Shown here: positions 12,149 through 21,578 of the stretch, piece after piece
How positions within the stretch are numbered: position 1 is the first letter of the stretch
Layout of the letters: every line of letters begins with the position of its first letter
Origin: Pseudomonas sp. M30-35
GTDB taxonomy: Bacteria > Pseudomonadota > Gammaproteobacteria > Pseudomonadales > Pseudomonadaceae
Length of the DNA stretch: 64,000 nt
Direction: 5' to 3'
NCBI RefSeq assembly: GCF_002163625.1
Contig: NZ_CP020892.1
Span: forward strand, 868,001-932,000
Position numbers and translations under genes: made by a program
Notes under the pieces: model-generated
Seen by the model: the letters and a program-made list of their open reading frames with translations, nothing else
What the model was told of the DNA's origin: nothing
The model's database searches: none

Positions 12149-12472
12149 ATGAGTAAGCGCGAACCTATCTATAAAGTGATTTTTCTGAATCAGGGGCAGG
12201 TGTACGAAATGTACGCCAAGCAGATTTTTCAAAGCGATCTGTGGGGCTTTCTTGAGGTGGAGGAGTTTGTCTTTGGTGAGCGTACTCAGGTCGTGGTCGA
12301 CCCGAGTGAAGAGAAGCTCAAGGCACAGTTTGATGGTGTTGTGCGTAGCTTTGTCCCCATGCATTCGATCATCCGGATTGATGAAGTCGAGCGCTTAGGC
12401 ACGCCGAAGATCAGTGAAGCCAGAGGTGGCGGCAACGTCATGCCGTTTCCAATGCCGATGCCTGATAAATAA
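12149..12472 (+). CDS. DUF1820 family protein
   Basis: The 107-residue protein begins MSKREPIYKVIFLNQGQVYE and ends in a Pro/Met-rich tail, MPFPMPMPDK. Short proteins of this type, annotated DUF1820, lie next to miaB in many Pseudomonas. The pattern YEMYAKQIFQSDLWGFLEVE suggests a compact beta-rich cytosolic domain. Function unknown. It is transcribed away from miaB, and only a weak stem (about 12490-12515) lies downstream. Confidence 0.75.
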   Translation: MSKREPIYKVIFLNQGQVYEMYAKQIFQSDLWGFLEVEEFVFGERTQVVVDPSEEKLKAQFDGVVRSFVPMHSIIRIDEVERLGTPKISEARGGGNVMPFPMPMPDK

Positions 12473-12558
12473 TCAGCTCAGGCGATTGGGCAGGCAGCTT
12501 GAGCTTGCTGTCTGATGGCGGTGTAGCTTGATTCGTAGGTTTTTAGACGAATGGGCGA

Positions 12559-13104
12559 TTAAGGCAGCGGATTGAAGGGCGTTATATGCTCGGCGGTTTG
12601 CAGTTCTTGCAAATAGTTGCGGAATATCTGCCCCAGCACTTGGTTGGATATCTCCAGCTCATTGCGCTCCATTTTCTCTGCGATCAGGTCTGCGCTGTCC
12701 ATGGCTTCATCCGAGCCATTGACCGCGGCCATTTTCAGCACGATAAACGCCTGAATATTATTGGCCTGCACGCCTTCTCCACGGAAGAACATCATGCCGA
12801 GCCGATATTGCGCCTGCGCATGACCTTTTAATGAGGCTTGCTCGAACCAGTTGAGCGATTGCTGCAGGTCACGGGGCGCACGTTTACCGTCGTAATGGAA
12901 CTCGCCCAGCTCGTATGCCGCTTGCGGGTCGCCAGCGTTGGCGGACGCGAGGCAAGCATCAAGCGCCTCAGGCAGTTCTTCGGGGGCGGTATTTAGTGAG
13001 CAACTCCCTGTCGCTGGAATGAGCAGCGAATTACCGCTCGCGAAAGCGAGTGAAGGCAGAAGCAGCAGGCAGCCCAGTGTGAGGGCGCGGCCGGTGCGGT
13101 TCAT
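12559..13104 (-). CDS. Exported Sel1-repeat protein
   Basis: The 181-residue protein starts with a signal peptide (MNRTGRALTLGCLLLLPSLA, cleavage near SLAFASG). Two Sel1/TPR-like repeats follow, recognisable as AAYELGEFHYDGKRAPRD and AQAQYRLGMMFFRGEGVQ. Such repeats bind protein partners in the periplasm; the partner is unknown. GAGGAA lies about 11 bases ahead of the chosen ATG at 13104, and the longer starts at 13170 and 13125 would displace the signal peptide. It is convergent with DUF1820. Confidence 0.7.
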   Translation of the reverse strand: MNRTGRALTLGCLLLLPSLAFASGNSLLIPATGSCSLNTAPEELPEALDACLASANAGDPQAAYELGEFHYDGKRAPRDLQQSLNWFEQASLKGHAQAQYRLGMMFFRGEGVQANNIQAFIVLKMAAVNGSDEAMDSADLIAEKMERNELEISNQVLGQIFRNYLQELQTAEHITPFNPLP

Positions 13105-13347
13105 GAAAGTCCGTGTTCCTCGCATTGCAATACGACTAATGAGTGGCCGTGGATATGTGGCGGGTGTCACATTATGAAATAAGCGGCGGTGTTCTTACAA
13201 AGTGTTTACGAAGTTTAACGTAAATAGCTGTAATGCAAGGGCTGTGAATAGGTCGCCAATAATTGTTAGGCAAACCAAAACCCGCCAAGACCAATGTTTA
13301 CTCTATATAAATCAGTGGTTTGAGCAGGTTTGTGGGCATCAAGGCTG

Positions 13348-14010
13348 TTACTGGTCAGCTTTATCGGTTACTTGGCTTGTTTCAGTTGAGACCGCGCTCT
13401 GCACTGGCAGTTTCAATATTAGCCAAGCAAGTAGTGGGTAAGCGGGTGTCAGGAGCAGATGAAACAGGTCAACGCGGCGTACCGCGCCGATATAACCCGT
13501 GGTGCCGACAGCCAAGCCTGCCACCACAAACAACCCAGCCGAGGCCACTGCTGCAAGCATCAGTGCTTTGTTGGGGTGTTGGATCAGGCCAGCGTAGAGC
13601 ACCGCTGCGAGCGTGATGAGGTTGAGCAGCAAGCGGTAATCATCAAGCTGGTTGAGCTGGCGCGCCAATTCGAAAAAAGCACACAGGCCGAGCAGTATCC
13701 GCCCCCAGTTTGCACGGCTCCACGCCCAGTTGCGGCTTAATGACAGGGCTGCGCAGCCAATCAGTGGTAGGCCGAGGAAGGTGCTGGCCTGGCTTAGCCA
13801 TAAGTGAGCGCCTTGCCAGCTAGGATCGAGCCCGTAGCGCAGGCTGCCGCAAAGAGCGGCGGCAGCGGTCAATCCGAATCCGAGTAGCGCGCAAAATAGA
13901 GCGGGTTGATAGGCTTCGTGATAGCGCCCTCGGGCTTTGCCAATGATGATAGCGCTGGCTGCGCAAGCCAGCGCCAGCAATGCATCGCTGGCGGCGGTGG
14001 TGTATTGCAT
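13348..14010 (-). CDS. Hypothetical integral membrane protein downstream of hemL
   Basis: The 220-residue protein has about seven hydrophobic segments spread from residues 8 to 205 and a short polar C-terminal tail. I do not recognise a catalytic motif. Its start codon overlaps the hemL stop by one base (TGATG), so translation is probably coupled to hemL. Its position next to hemL is kept in Pseudomonas as I recall it, which hints at a conserved but unassigned role. Confidence 0.7.
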   Translation of the reverse strand: MQYTTAASDALLALACAASAIIIGKARGRYHEAYQPALFCALLGFGLTAAAALCGSLRYGLDPSWQGAHLWLSQASTFLGLPLIGCAALSLSRNWAWSRANWGRILLGLCAFFELARQLNQLDDYRLLLNLITLAAVLYAGLIQHPNKALMLAAVASAGLFVVAGLAVGTTGYIGAVRRVDLFHLLLTPAYPLLAWLILKLPVQSAVSTETSQVTDKADQ

Positions 14011-15299
14011 CAGGCTTTAGTCATCTCGGCGAACGCATGCTCGGCAGCGTCAAGAGTCAGCTTCAGTTCAGTATCGCCAAGGGCGATCGAGGTGAAGCCA
14101 GCTTCGAATGCGCTTGGCGCGAGGTAAACGCCGCCTTTGAGCATCAGGTGGAAGAACTGCTTGAAGCGCTCGCTGTCGCTGCTCATCACGTCTTCAAAAC
14201 TGCTGATGTGCTTGCGCTCGGTGAAGTACAGGCCAAACATGCCGCCAGCTTGAGTGGTAGTGAAGGCGATGCCTGCTGCATCGGCACGTTCCTGCAAACC
14301 TTGCAGTAAGCGTGTGGTGTAGTCGCTTAGTTCGGCGTGGAAGCCTGGGCGGCTAATCAGGCGCAGTGTGGTCAAGCCTGCGGCCATGGCCAGCGGGTTG
14401 CCAGACAAGGTGCCTGCTTGGTAGACCGGACCCAGCGGTGCGATGTGACTCATGATTGCGCGCTTACCACCGAAGCAGCCGACTGGCATGCCGCCGCCGA
14501 TAATCTTGCCGAAGGTCGACAGATCCGGGGTGACGCCGTAATGCGCCTGGGCGCCGCCAAGCGCAACACGGAAGCCGGTCATCACTTCGTCGAAAATCAG
14601 CACTACACCGTGCTTGTCGCACTGCTCACGCAAACCCTCAAGGAAACCTGGAGCTGGCGGTACGCAGTTCATGTTGCCAGCAACTGGCTCGACGATGATG
14701 CAAGCAACCTCGTTGCCGACTTCGCTGAGGCACTTGGCCACGGCGTCGATGTCGTTGAATGGCAGTGTCAGGGTGTGTTTGGCGAAGGCTTCAGGTACGC
14801 CGGGCGAGCTGGGTACGCCGAGGGTCAGGGCGCCCGAGCCGGCTTTTACCAGCAAGCTGTCGGAGTGACCGTGGTAGCAGCCTTCGAACTTGATGATTGA
14901 GTCACGACCGGTGAAGCCGCGTGCCAGACGAATTGCGCTCATGGTGGCTTCGGTGCCGGAGCTAACCATGCGCACCATTTCCATGGAAGGCACAATGCTG
15001 CACACCAGATCTGCCATCTCGGTTTCCATGGCCGTCGGTGCGCCGTAAGACAGGCCGTGTTCCAGCTGCTTGCGCACTGCGTCGAGAACCTCTGGGTGGC
15101 TGTGGCCGAGAATCATCGGGCCCCACGAGCCTACGTAGTCGACATAGCGCTTGTCATCTTCGTCAGTGACATAAGCGCCGGCAGCGTGCTTGAAGAAAAG
15201 TGGCGTGCCACCCACGCTTTTAAAGGCGCGAACCGGCGAGTTAACACCGCCCGGAATATGTTTCTGGGCGTTGGCAAATAGAGTTTCTGAACGTGACAT
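14010..15299 (-). CDS. hemL: Glutamate-1-semialdehyde 2,1-aminomutase
   Basis: The 429-residue PLP enzyme makes 5-aminolevulinate for haem synthesis in the C5 pathway. The start [20 protein letters not shown] at 15299 has AGAGG six bases upstream and matches the family; the frame to 15341 is an extension. The PLP lysine lies in [10 protein letters not shown], and the cofactor-contact segments [10 protein letters not shown] and [10 protein letters not shown] are intact. It is 69 bases downstream of thiE and coupled to the following membrane gene. Confidence 0.97.
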   Translation of the reverse strand: MSRSETLFANAQKHIPGGVNSPVRAFKSVGGTPLFFKHAAGAYVTDEDDKRYVDYVGSWGPMILGHSHPEVLDAVRKQLEHGLSYGAPTAMETEMADLVCSIVPSMEMVRMVSSGTEATMSAIRLARGFTGRDSIIKFEGCYHGHSDSLLVKAGSGALTLGVPSSPGVPEAFAKHTLTLPFNDIDAVAKCLSEVGNEVACIIVEPVAGNMNCVPPAPGFLEGLREQCDKHGVVLIFDEVMTGFRVALGGAQAHYGVTPDLSTFGKIIGGGMPVGCFGGKRAIMSHIAPLGPVYQAGTLSGNPLAMAAGLTTLRLISRPGFHAELSDYTTRLLQGLQERADAAGIAFTTTQAGGMFGLYFTERKHISSFEDVMSSDSERFKQFFHLMLKGGVYLAPSAFEAGFTSIALGDTELKLTLDAAEHAFAEMTKA

Positions 15300-15368
15300 T
15301 GGAAGCCTCTCAAAGTCTGTGCAGAGCGCTGGGCTCCGCAAAATTTAATCTGTGGTTAGCCTGCGTGC

Positions 15369-15992
15369 TCAGGTAAACAGCGCGCTGTAGGCGCGGGCGC
15401 GGCGCTCGACCTCATCCGCTGAATCAGCGGCAAACAGCCCATGAATCACCGCCACCATGCTGGCGCCTTCGGCGATCAGCTGTGGTGCGGTCTCAAGCGT
15501 AATACCACCAATGGCAATGATCGGCAGATTAAAGCGGGTTTTGGCCTGGTTAAGCAGTTCGATAGTCGCTGCCGGCGCACCCGGTTTGGTGTTGGAGTTA
15601 AAAAAACGGCCGAAGGCTATATAGCTGGCACCTTCGCTGGCTGCGTTCTGCGCCAGATCAAGCTCGGCGTGACAGGTGCCGCCGATGATTGCGTTGCGCC
15701 CGAGCAGGGCGCGTGCGGCTGCAAGTGAGCCATCGCTCTGGCCCAAGTGCAGGCCAACACCCAGCCGCGCTGCTAATTCGGCGTCATCATTAATGACCAA
15801 GGTGGCACCGTAGCGGTTGCACAGCTCGCGCAGCGCTTCGGCTTCGCGCAGGCGCCGCGCATCATCGCTTGATTTGTCGCGGTACTGCAGGAGTTTGGCG
15901 CCGCCTTTGAGCGCGGCTTCGACGTAGGGCAGTAACTTGCCATCCGCCAGTAGCTGGCTATCGGTGATGGCGTAGAGTCCGCGCAATTTCAT
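15369..15992 (-). CDS. thiE: Thiamine-phosphate synthase
   Basis: The 207-residue TIM-barrel enzyme joins the pyrimidine and thiazole halves of thiamine. Recognisable are LQYRDKSS (substrate-binding), [18 protein letters not shown] in the variant form GLHLGQSDG, and IAIGGIT. The ATG at 15992 has GGAGG seven bases upstream; the longer frame overlaps thiD and is rejected. It follows thiD by 13 bases, so the two are cotranscribed. I see no TPP riboswitch upstream of the pair. Confidence 0.95.
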   Translation of the reverse strand: MKLRGLYAITDSQLLADGKLLPYVEAALKGGAKLLQYRDKSSDDARRLREAEALRELCNRYGATLVINDDAELAARLGVGLHLGQSDGSLAAARALLGRNAIIGGTCHAELDLAQNAASEGASYIAFGRFFNSNTKPGAPAATIELLNQAKTRFNLPIIAIGGITLETAPQLIAEGASMVAVIHGLFAADSADEVERRARAYSALFT

Positions 15993-16005
15993 TAAATGGC
16001 CTCCA

Positions 16006-16800
16006 TCAGAATCCATCCAGCGGTAAACGCCGCGGAATAAATTGACCCTGGCCGGGCTGTTCTGCATCGCGCAGGGTTCGCCAGGTGTAGTCGAGCGAGG
16101 TGCGCACAGCGCTGACCAGCTCTTCGCCAATCGCTAAGCGACCTGCCAGGGTGCTGGCTAATGTGCAGCCTGACCCGTGATAACTGCCGGGTAGGCGCTG
16201 GCACGTGAATGTGTGCTGGTTGCCGTCGCGCGAATAAAGGCGATTGTGTACTTCGTGCTCGTCGCCGTGTCCGCCAGTGATCAATAAGTGCTCGATGAAC
16301 GGCAATAGCTTGGCCGCGCACTCATCGGCGCTGCCGTTGGGCAATTCAGCCAGGATGCGTGCTTCGGGCAGGTTCGGCGTGGCAATGGTCGAGGCCGGGA
16401 ACAGTCGCTCGCGCATGGCGAAGCCTACTTCATCTTTGCCTAGAGCGCCGCCGCCACCTGCGCGTAATACAGGGTCGCAGACCAATGGAATCCCAGGCAA
16501 CTTGTTGCGGATTTCCAGTACCGTCTCGACCATCTCGACCGAGCCGAGCATGCCCAGTTTGATCGCTTCGACATGCAGGTCGGCGATGACGGCATTGGCT
16601 TGCGCCAGTACCCATTCGCGATCCAGTACGCGGAAGTCGGAAACGTTGACTGTGTCCTGAACGGTCAGTGCAGTCACGGTAGGTGCAGCGTGACAGCCCT
16701 GAGCGAGCAGCGCTTCGATATCTGCCTGCAAGCCGGCACCACCACTTGGGTCGTGTCCAGACAGGCAAAGTACTACGGGACGGGAAGTAGGCGTTTTCAT
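16006..16800 (-). CDS. thiD: Hydroxymethylpyrimidine/phosphomethylpyrimidine kinase
   Basis: The 264-residue ribokinase-fold kinase phosphorylates HMP and HMP-P for thiamine synthesis. Family segments seen are [19 protein letters not shown] at the N terminus, VKLGMLGS as [18 protein letters not shown], and the C-terminal anion-hole region [12 protein letters not shown] with the catalytic Asp replaced in register by the family's H-G-S-G-C form. The ATG at 16800 is the family start. It is the first gene of thiD-thiE-hemL. Confidence 0.93.
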   Translation of the reverse strand: MKTPTSRPVVLCLSGHDPSGGAGLQADIEALLAQGCHAAPTVTALTVQDTVNVSDFRVLDREWVLAQANAVIADLHVEAIKLGMLGSVEMVETVLEIRNKLPGIPLVCDPVLRAGGGGALGKDEVGFAMRERLFPASTIATPNLPEARILAELPNGSADECAAKLLPFIEHLLITGGHGDEHEVHNRLYSRDGNQHTFTCQRLPGSYHGSGCTLASTLAGRLAIGEELVSAVRTSLDYTWRTLRDAEQPGQGQFIPRRLPLDGF

Positions 16801-16852
16801 GGTGCGCGAGCTTATCATTAAATCGCTGATTTTGGCCCGCGAGATGATTGTC

Positions 16853-16936
16853 ATGGACCGTGGTAATTCGCTAGGTTTAAACGCGCTGTTTAGCGCCTTG
16901 TCCGGGCTTGTTGAAGACGGCTTGTTGTTTAATTAA
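16853..16936 (+). CDS. Possible small protein gene, 27 codons, upstream of the LadS-like gene
   Basis: An open frame from ATG 16853 encodes MDRGNSLGLNALFSALSGLV plus seven more residues, with a stop at 16934-16936. It can be extended in frame to ATG 16844 or GTG 16802. Codon choice resembles neighbouring genes, and a hairpin (TTAAAACCCC at 16933-16942 with GGGGGTTTAA at 16951-16960, one mismatch) starts inside its stop codon. No clear Shine-Dalgarno sequence precedes any of the starts. It fills the only long gap between thiD and the kinase. Coding status is unproven. Confidence 0.35.
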   Translation: MDRGNSLGLNALFSALSGLVEDGLLFN

Positions 16937-16960
16937 AACCCCGCGCTAGAGGGGGTTTAA
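16933..16960 (+). terminator. Terminator-like hairpin after the small frame
   Basis: The arms 16933-16942 and 16951-16960 pair at nine of ten positions around an 8-nt loop. The downstream sequence (GCAAAGTTTT) has only a weak T run, so terminator function is uncertain. The rest of the gap up to 17124 holds no other structure I can name. Confidence 0.4.
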
Positions 16961-17124
16961 GCAAAGTTTTGGGTATTTTGTGAGAGGGTACTTATTGCAG
17001 GTTTTACCCTATGATATTGTGGCGCAAATTCGAATAAACAGACATGCCAGACGGCGTCTAATTAGTGAGTTGGGGCTCACGGACGCAGTCCAAGATTGTC
17101 GGTCATCACGTACCGCGGGGCTGA

Positions 17125-19092
17125 ATGCGCACCATTTTGATTCTGTTACTTGCTGTCTGGCCGCTATTGGCTGGAGCTGTGACATTTGATGAACATACGC
17201 GATCAGTAGATTTGGGTCGCGACACTTATGTGCTTGAAGATGCCAGTGGTACAGCCACTATTGATCAAGTCTCGTCGGCTGCTTATGCCTCGCGTTTTAA
17301 ACGCCAATCCAACAATATTTTGAATGCCGGTTACTCGCGGTCGGCATTTTGGCTGCGTGTCGACCTTGATTACCGACCGCAGCAGCTCCATGGCGAGCGG
17401 CCTTGGCTGTTGGAGTTGGCATACCCGCCGCTCGATCATCTGATGCTTTATATCGATAACGTTCAAGGTGGTTTCGACCTGCTGCGGACCACAGGTGATG
17501 CACTGCCTTACGCTTCCCGTGAAATCAAAAACAATAACTACCTGTTTGAGTTGGGGTTGCAGCCCCATCAGCCGCGGCGAGTTTATTTGCGCTTACAAAG
17601 CCAGGGCTCTCTTCAAGCACCTTTGAAGCTGTGGGCGCCGAACGCATATATTGAAAACCAGCCGACGCGCATTTATGTACTGGGCATCATCTATGGCGTG
17701 CTGCTGGGGATGATCATTTACAACCTGTTCATCTACCTCAGCGTGCGCGACACCAGCTACCTGTATTACATCCTTTATATCGCCTCGTTCGGCCTTTATC
17801 AGGTGTCGGTAAACGGTGCCGGTATCGCCTATTTCTGGCCGGATAATCCGTGGTGGGCGAACGCCGCTACACCGTTTTTGATTGGCTCGGCGATCTTGTT
17901 CGGTACTCAGTTTGCGCGCAGCTTTTTGCAAACCGCGCAGCAGGGCAAATGGATTGATCGTTCGCTGCTTATGATGATAGTTACAGCTGTGCTGGTGATG
18001 GTTTTGGCGTTGACCGCCAGCTATGCGCTGTCCTTGCGTTTAGCCACTTATCTGGCGCTGATCTTTACCTTGGTTGTTTTTTGCGCGGGCCTTAGTGCCT
18101 GGTTTAGTGGCATGCGTGTTGCGCGCTACTTTATCTTTGCTTGGTCGGCGTTTTTGCTCGGCGGCATTCTCAATACATTGATGGTGTTGGGCTTTTTGCC
18201 GAATGTGTTTATCACCATGTACGCCAGCCAGATAGGCTCGGCGCTTGAGGTGGCGTTGCTGTCGCTGGCGCTGGCTGACCGGATCAATATCCTCAAAGAA
18301 GAACGCACCGCGATTTTGCAGTCCGCACGGCGCGAGTTGGAGTCGCTTAACCAGGCATTAGCCAACAATAACCGGCTAAAGGACGAATTTCTGGCAACCA
18401 TAAGCCACGAGTTGCGAACGCCAATGAATGGAGTCATCGGCTCTCTGGACTTGCTGCAAACCGTACGCCTGGATAACGAGATGGAGCAGTACCGTTCGAT
18501 GGCATCGGGCTCGGCGCAAGAGATGATGCGCATGATCAATAACATCCTGACGCTCACCGAGTTGCAGGCTGGCAGGTTGTACCCTTTGTGTGAACCTTTC
18601 AGCCTACGGGCTCTGATTGACTCGCTCAGCGCGCAATACACACCGCTTGCGCAGAGCAAAGGCCTTGAATTTGTAGTCGAGTACGATGAAGCCTTGGCTG
18701 ATGAACTAGAAGGTGATGTGGTTAAACTTCGCCTAAGTATCGGTATTCTTCTGGAGAATGCGATTAAGTTCACCGATAAAGGCTATGTAACTCTACGCAT
18801 TAATCCGCAAGCGAATGCGCAGCATGGCGTGCCGTTGTGTATCGATGTTCTCGACACCGGTGCCGGTTTCAATCAGGCCAACAATCACTCCTTGTACCAG
18901 TGCTTCCAGCAATTGGATGGCTCCATGACTCGGCGTTTCGGCGGTTTAGGAATTGGCTTGGCTATCTGCCGACAAATGGTTGCGCTATTGGGCGGTGAAT
19001 TAAGCCATGAGTCGCAAGTAGGTAAAGGCAGCCATTTCAAGCTCAACGTCAGTCTGGCTCTGGCCGGTACGCTTGCTGCGAAGCCGCAATAG
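17125..19092 (+). CDS. LadS-like 7TMR-DISM sensor histidine kinase without receiver domain
   Basis: The 655-residue protein has a signal peptide (1-18), a periplasmic 7TMR-DISMED2-type domain (about 20-165), seven membrane segments (about 175-390), a coiled linker, a HisKA domain with H428 in ISHELRTPMNG, and a HATPase domain (LLENAIKFTD, DTGAGF, GGLGIGLAI) ending near 645. Position next to thiD matches ladS of P. aeruginosa, which feeds the Gac/Rsm switch towards biofilm. P. aeruginosa LadS is about 795 residues and ends in a receiver domain; here the gene stops straight after the ATPase domain and the 142 bases to tetR cannot encode one. Ortholog status is inferred from architecture and synteny. 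Confidence 0.85.
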   Translation: MRTILILLLAVWPLLAGAVTFDEHTRSVDLGRDTYVLEDASGTATIDQVSSAAYASRFKRQSNNILNAGYSRSAFWLRVDLDYRPQQLHGERPWLLELAYPPLDHLMLYIDNVQGGFDLLRTTGDALPYASREIKNNNYLFELGLQPHQPRRVYLRLQSQGSLQAPLKLWAPNAYIENQPTRIYVLGIIYGVLLGMIIYNLFIYLSVRDTSYLYYILYIASFGLYQVSVNGAGIAYFWPDNPWWANAATPFLIGSAILFGTQFARSFLQTAQQGKWIDRSLLMMIVTAVLVMVLALTASYALSLRLATYLALIFTLVVFCAGLSAWFSGMRVARYFIFAWSAFLLGGILNTLMVLGFLPNVFITMYASQIGSALEVALLSLALADRINILKEERTAILQSARRELESLNQALANNNRLKDEFLATISHELRTPMNGVIGSLDLLQTVRLDNEMEQYRSMASGSAQEMMRMINNILTLTELQAGRLYPLCEPFSLRALIDSLSAQYTPLAQSKGLEFVVEYDEALADELEGDVVKLRLSIGILLENAIKFTDKGYVTLRINPQANAQHGVPLCIDVLDTGAGFNQANNHSLYQCFQQLDGSMTRRFGGLGIGLAICRQMVALLGGELSHESQVGKGSHFKLNVSLALAGTLAAKPQ

Positions 19093-19190
19093 CCGCCTTC
19101 TTGATGTCCTACGAAACTTGCGTGTCGAAGTTGCCAGTCCTTGGCAGAAACGGCATCTAATCTGCCTAAAATCCCTCTGTATTGAAAAGC

Positions 19191-19230
19191 TGAATCCTGA
19201 TTCACTAGTTAAATGTTGAATCAGGATTCA
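19191..19230 (+). promoter_or_regulatory. Double palindromic operator ahead of tetR-acyl-CoA dehydrogenase
   Basis: Two 14-bp palindromes, TGAATC-CT-GATTCA (19191-19204) and TGAATC-AG-GATTCA (19217-19230), lie 26 bp apart centre to centre; with one more base on each side the two sites are also perfect inverted repeats of each other. The second ends four bases before the tetR ATG, so binding would block its own expression. Confidence 0.78.
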
Positions 19231-19234
19231 GATC

Positions 19235-19876
19235 ATGGCTTACCGCACTAGCGCCCTACGAATTGACCGCGACAATGCCTTGCGTTTGCGAATTCTGCAC
19301 TGCGCTTTGGCCCGCGTGAGTGAGGCCGGATTTGCTGCGCTGACCATGCAGGCGTTGGCTGAAGATGTTGGCATCGCAACGGGCAGCCTGTATCGCCACT
19401 TCCGTAGTAAAGGTGAGTTGGCAGCAGAGGTATTTGCCCTTGCCAGTCAACGTGAGGTCGATGCCATGGCGCAGGCATTGCAAACCCAGGCTCTGGCGCC
19501 GAAGCGGCTGGCTGCTGGTTTGACCCAGTTTGCCGCGCGTGCCTGGCACAGCCGTCGTTTGGCCTACGCACTGATTGCTGAACCGGTTGATCCTGAAGTT
19601 GATGAGCAACGCCTGCTATTTCGCCACGCCTATGCCGAGCTTCTGGTTGAGGTACTGGAGGACGGGGTTGCCAGCGGCAATTTTCGTGTGCAACACACTC
19701 AACTAAGCGCCGCGTGTCTGGTCGGCGCTATTGCTGAATCACTGGTCGGGCCTTTATCGCCAAGTGCCTGCGCTGCTCGTGCAAGGGGCCAACCGGCCTT
19801 GGCGCTGGGCGATATTACTGCAGACCTGATCGCATTCTGTTTAAGCGCCGTCGGCGCCAAGGAGTTATCCGCATGA
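19235..19876 (+). CDS. TetR-family regulator of the acyl-CoA dehydrogenase operon
   Basis: The 213-residue protein has an N-terminal HTH (about residues 15-60) including ALAEDVGIATGSLYRHF, the standard TetR recognition helix, and a ligand domain with no recognised pocket signature. It overlaps the next gene by four bases (ATGA), so the two form an operon. The double palindrome just upstream is the likely autoregulatory site. By partnership with an acyl-CoA dehydrogenase the inducer is probably an acyl-CoA or fatty acid; this is inference. Confidence 0.9.
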   Translation: MAYRTSALRIDRDNALRLRILHCALARVSEAGFAALTMQALAEDVGIATGSLYRHFRSKGELAAEVFALASQREVDAMAQALQTQALAPKRLAAGLTQFAARAWHSRRLAYALIAEPVDPEVDEQRLLFRHAYAELLVEVLEDGVASGNFRVQHTQLSAACLVGAIAESLVGPLSPSACAARARGQPALALGDITADLIAFCLSAVGAKELSA

Positions 19877-21522
19877 ACCCGAGCCTTAACGCAGAAACCC
19901 ATGAAGTGTTTAATCAGGTGCCATCTTTGGATGGCGCCAATTTGTATCGTGTCGATTTGCCGTTGCAGGAGTGGAACCGTCGGTTTGGCGGCGCTTGGGC
20001 AGAGGATCGTTTGCACACATACGGCATGCTGACTGGCGGCCCGTTAATGGCGGCAGGCTTTTTGGCCAACGAACAAAAGCCCGTGTTCAAAAGCCACGAT
20101 CGCTACGGCCATCGCATCGACCTGGTCGAGTTTCACCCGGCTTATCACGAACTGATGGGCGCCGCGATCAAACACAGTTTGCCATCGTCGCCATGGACTG
20201 ATCCACGCAGCGGAGCCCACGTGGCGCGGGCCTCCTTGAGTTATTTGCACAGTCAGGCCGAAGCCGGTTCTGGCTGCCCGCTGACGATGACCTACGCCAG
20301 TGTTCCGGCGATCAAGCTACAGCCCGATATCGCTGAAATCTGGCTACCAAAGATTCTTTCGACAGAATACGACCCGCGTAATTTGCCGATTGAGCAAAAG
20401 ACTGGTGCGACCATCGGAATGGCCATGACCGAGAAGCAGGGCGGCACCGATGTCCGTGCCAACACCACGCGCGCCCATCCAGTAGGTATTGCGGGGCCGG
20501 GGCAAGCGTATGAACTGGTTGGCCACAAATGGTTTTGTTCAGCGCCAATGTGCGATGCATTTTTAACTCTGGCCTATACCGATAAAGGCTTGAGCTGCTT
20601 TTTGCTGCCGCGCCATCGTCCAGACGGTTCACGCAACGAGTTCTACATCCAGCGCCTGAAAAACAAGCTTGGCAACTGGTCGAATGCTTCCAGCGAGGTA
20701 GAGTACCGTGGCGCGCTGGCGTGGATGATCGGTGAAGAAGGCCGCGGCGTGCCGACAATTATCGAGATGGTTTCGCTGACCCGCTTTGATTGCATGATCG
20801 GTTCCAGCGCCTTGATGCGCCAGGCCCTGACTCAAGCCGCGCATCACTGTGCGCATCGTAAAGTGGGCGGGCGAGTGCTGGCCGAGCAGCCGTTGATGCA
20901 AAACGTCCTGGCGGATCTTTCCCTTGAAAGCGAGGCGGCGCTGGCGCTGACGCTGCGTATGGGCAAGGCATTGGATAACGCCCATGACGAACAGGAAGAA
21001 AAATTTGCGCGTCTGGTGACGGCAATTGGCAAATACTGGATCTGCAAACGCGCTCCGGCAATGATCAACGAGGCGCAAGAATGCTTGGGTGGCGCAGGTT
21101 ACGTTGAGGAAACCATCTTGCCGCGCCTGTATCGCGAAGCACCGGTCAACTCCATCTGGGAAGGGTCGGGCAACGTGCAGTGCCTTGATGTATTGCGTGC
21201 ACTGTCCAAGGAGCCGGGTGTGCTTGAAGCCTTGTTTATCGAGTTGGGCGATGGGCATGGCGATGCACGCTTGAAAGCCCACATCGGCAAGGTTCAGGCC
21301 GCGTTCCGTGACACTGACGATATTCAGTTCCGTGCCCGTCAACTGACTGAAGATGTGGCCATTGCCCTGCAAGCAAAGTTGCTGCTCGAGGCTGGCAACT
21401 CGACGGTCTCCGATGGCTTTATTGCCAGCCGTTTAGGCGAGGGCGGTCGGGTTTATGGCACCTTGCCGCGCGGTGTTGATGCTGAAGCCTTGCTTGCGCG
21501 CAGCACACCTCATCTGGCTTGA
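19873..21522 (+). CDS. AidB-like acyl-CoA dehydrogenase family protein
   Basis: The 549-residue flavoprotein is longer than ordinary acyl-CoA dehydrogenases (about 380) and has the extra N-terminal region of the AidB group. Family segments include MAMTEKQGGTDVRANTTRA (FAD/substrate region), GHKWFCSAPMCDAFL, MIGEEGRGVPTIIEMV, and AQECLGGAGYVEE. AidB itself is induced by alkylation stress, but many Pseudomonas members act on branched or fatty acyl-CoAs; the substrate cannot be read here. It is cotranscribed with the preceding TetR gene. Confidence 0.9.
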   Translation: MNPSLNAETHEVFNQVPSLDGANLYRVDLPLQEWNRRFGGAWAEDRLHTYGMLTGGPLMAAGFLANEQKPVFKSHDRYGHRIDLVEFHPAYHELMGAAIKHSLPSSPWTDPRSGAHVARASLSYLHSQAEAGSGCPLTMTYASVPAIKLQPDIAEIWLPKILSTEYDPRNLPIEQKTGATIGMAMTEKQGGTDVRANTTRAHPVGIAGPGQAYELVGHKWFCSAPMCDAFLTLAYTDKGLSCFLLPRHRPDGSRNEFYIQRLKNKLGNWSNASSEVEYRGALAWMIGEEGRGVPTIIEMVSLTRFDCMIGSSALMRQALTQAAHHCAHRKVGGRVLAEQPLMQNVLADLSLESEAALALTLRMGKALDNAHDEQEEKFARLVTAIGKYWICKRAPAMINEAQECLGGAGYVEETILPRLYREAPVNSIWEGSGNVQCLDVLRALSKEPGVLEALFIELGDGHGDARLKAHIGKVQAAFRDTDDIQFRARQLTEDVAIALQAKLLLEAGNSTVSDGFIASRLGEGGRVYGTLPRGVDAEALLARSTPHLA

Positions 21523-21534
21523 GCCCCGCCAAGC

Positions 21535-21578
21535 CCGGAAACTGACCGACAGCAGGTGGTCAGTTTCTGGGTGTTTTC
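21535..21578 (+). terminator. Intrinsic terminator after the acyl-CoA dehydrogenase gene
   Basis: CCGGAAACTGACC (21535-21547) pairs with GGTCAGTTTCTGG (21558-21570) over 13 bp with one G-U pair, followed by GTGTTTTC. It separates the tetR operon from amn. Confidence 0.72.

Noticed and set aside
15993..16852. TPP riboswitch upstream of thiD or thiE
   Set aside because: No CTGAGA-type core or matching stems found upstream of either gene; the 13-base thiD-thiE gap is too short.
20629..21372. 247-codon open frame on the minus strand inside the acyl-CoA dehydrogenase gene
   Set aside because: Antisense shadow of a clear family gene; no recognisable domain, no ribosome-binding site.
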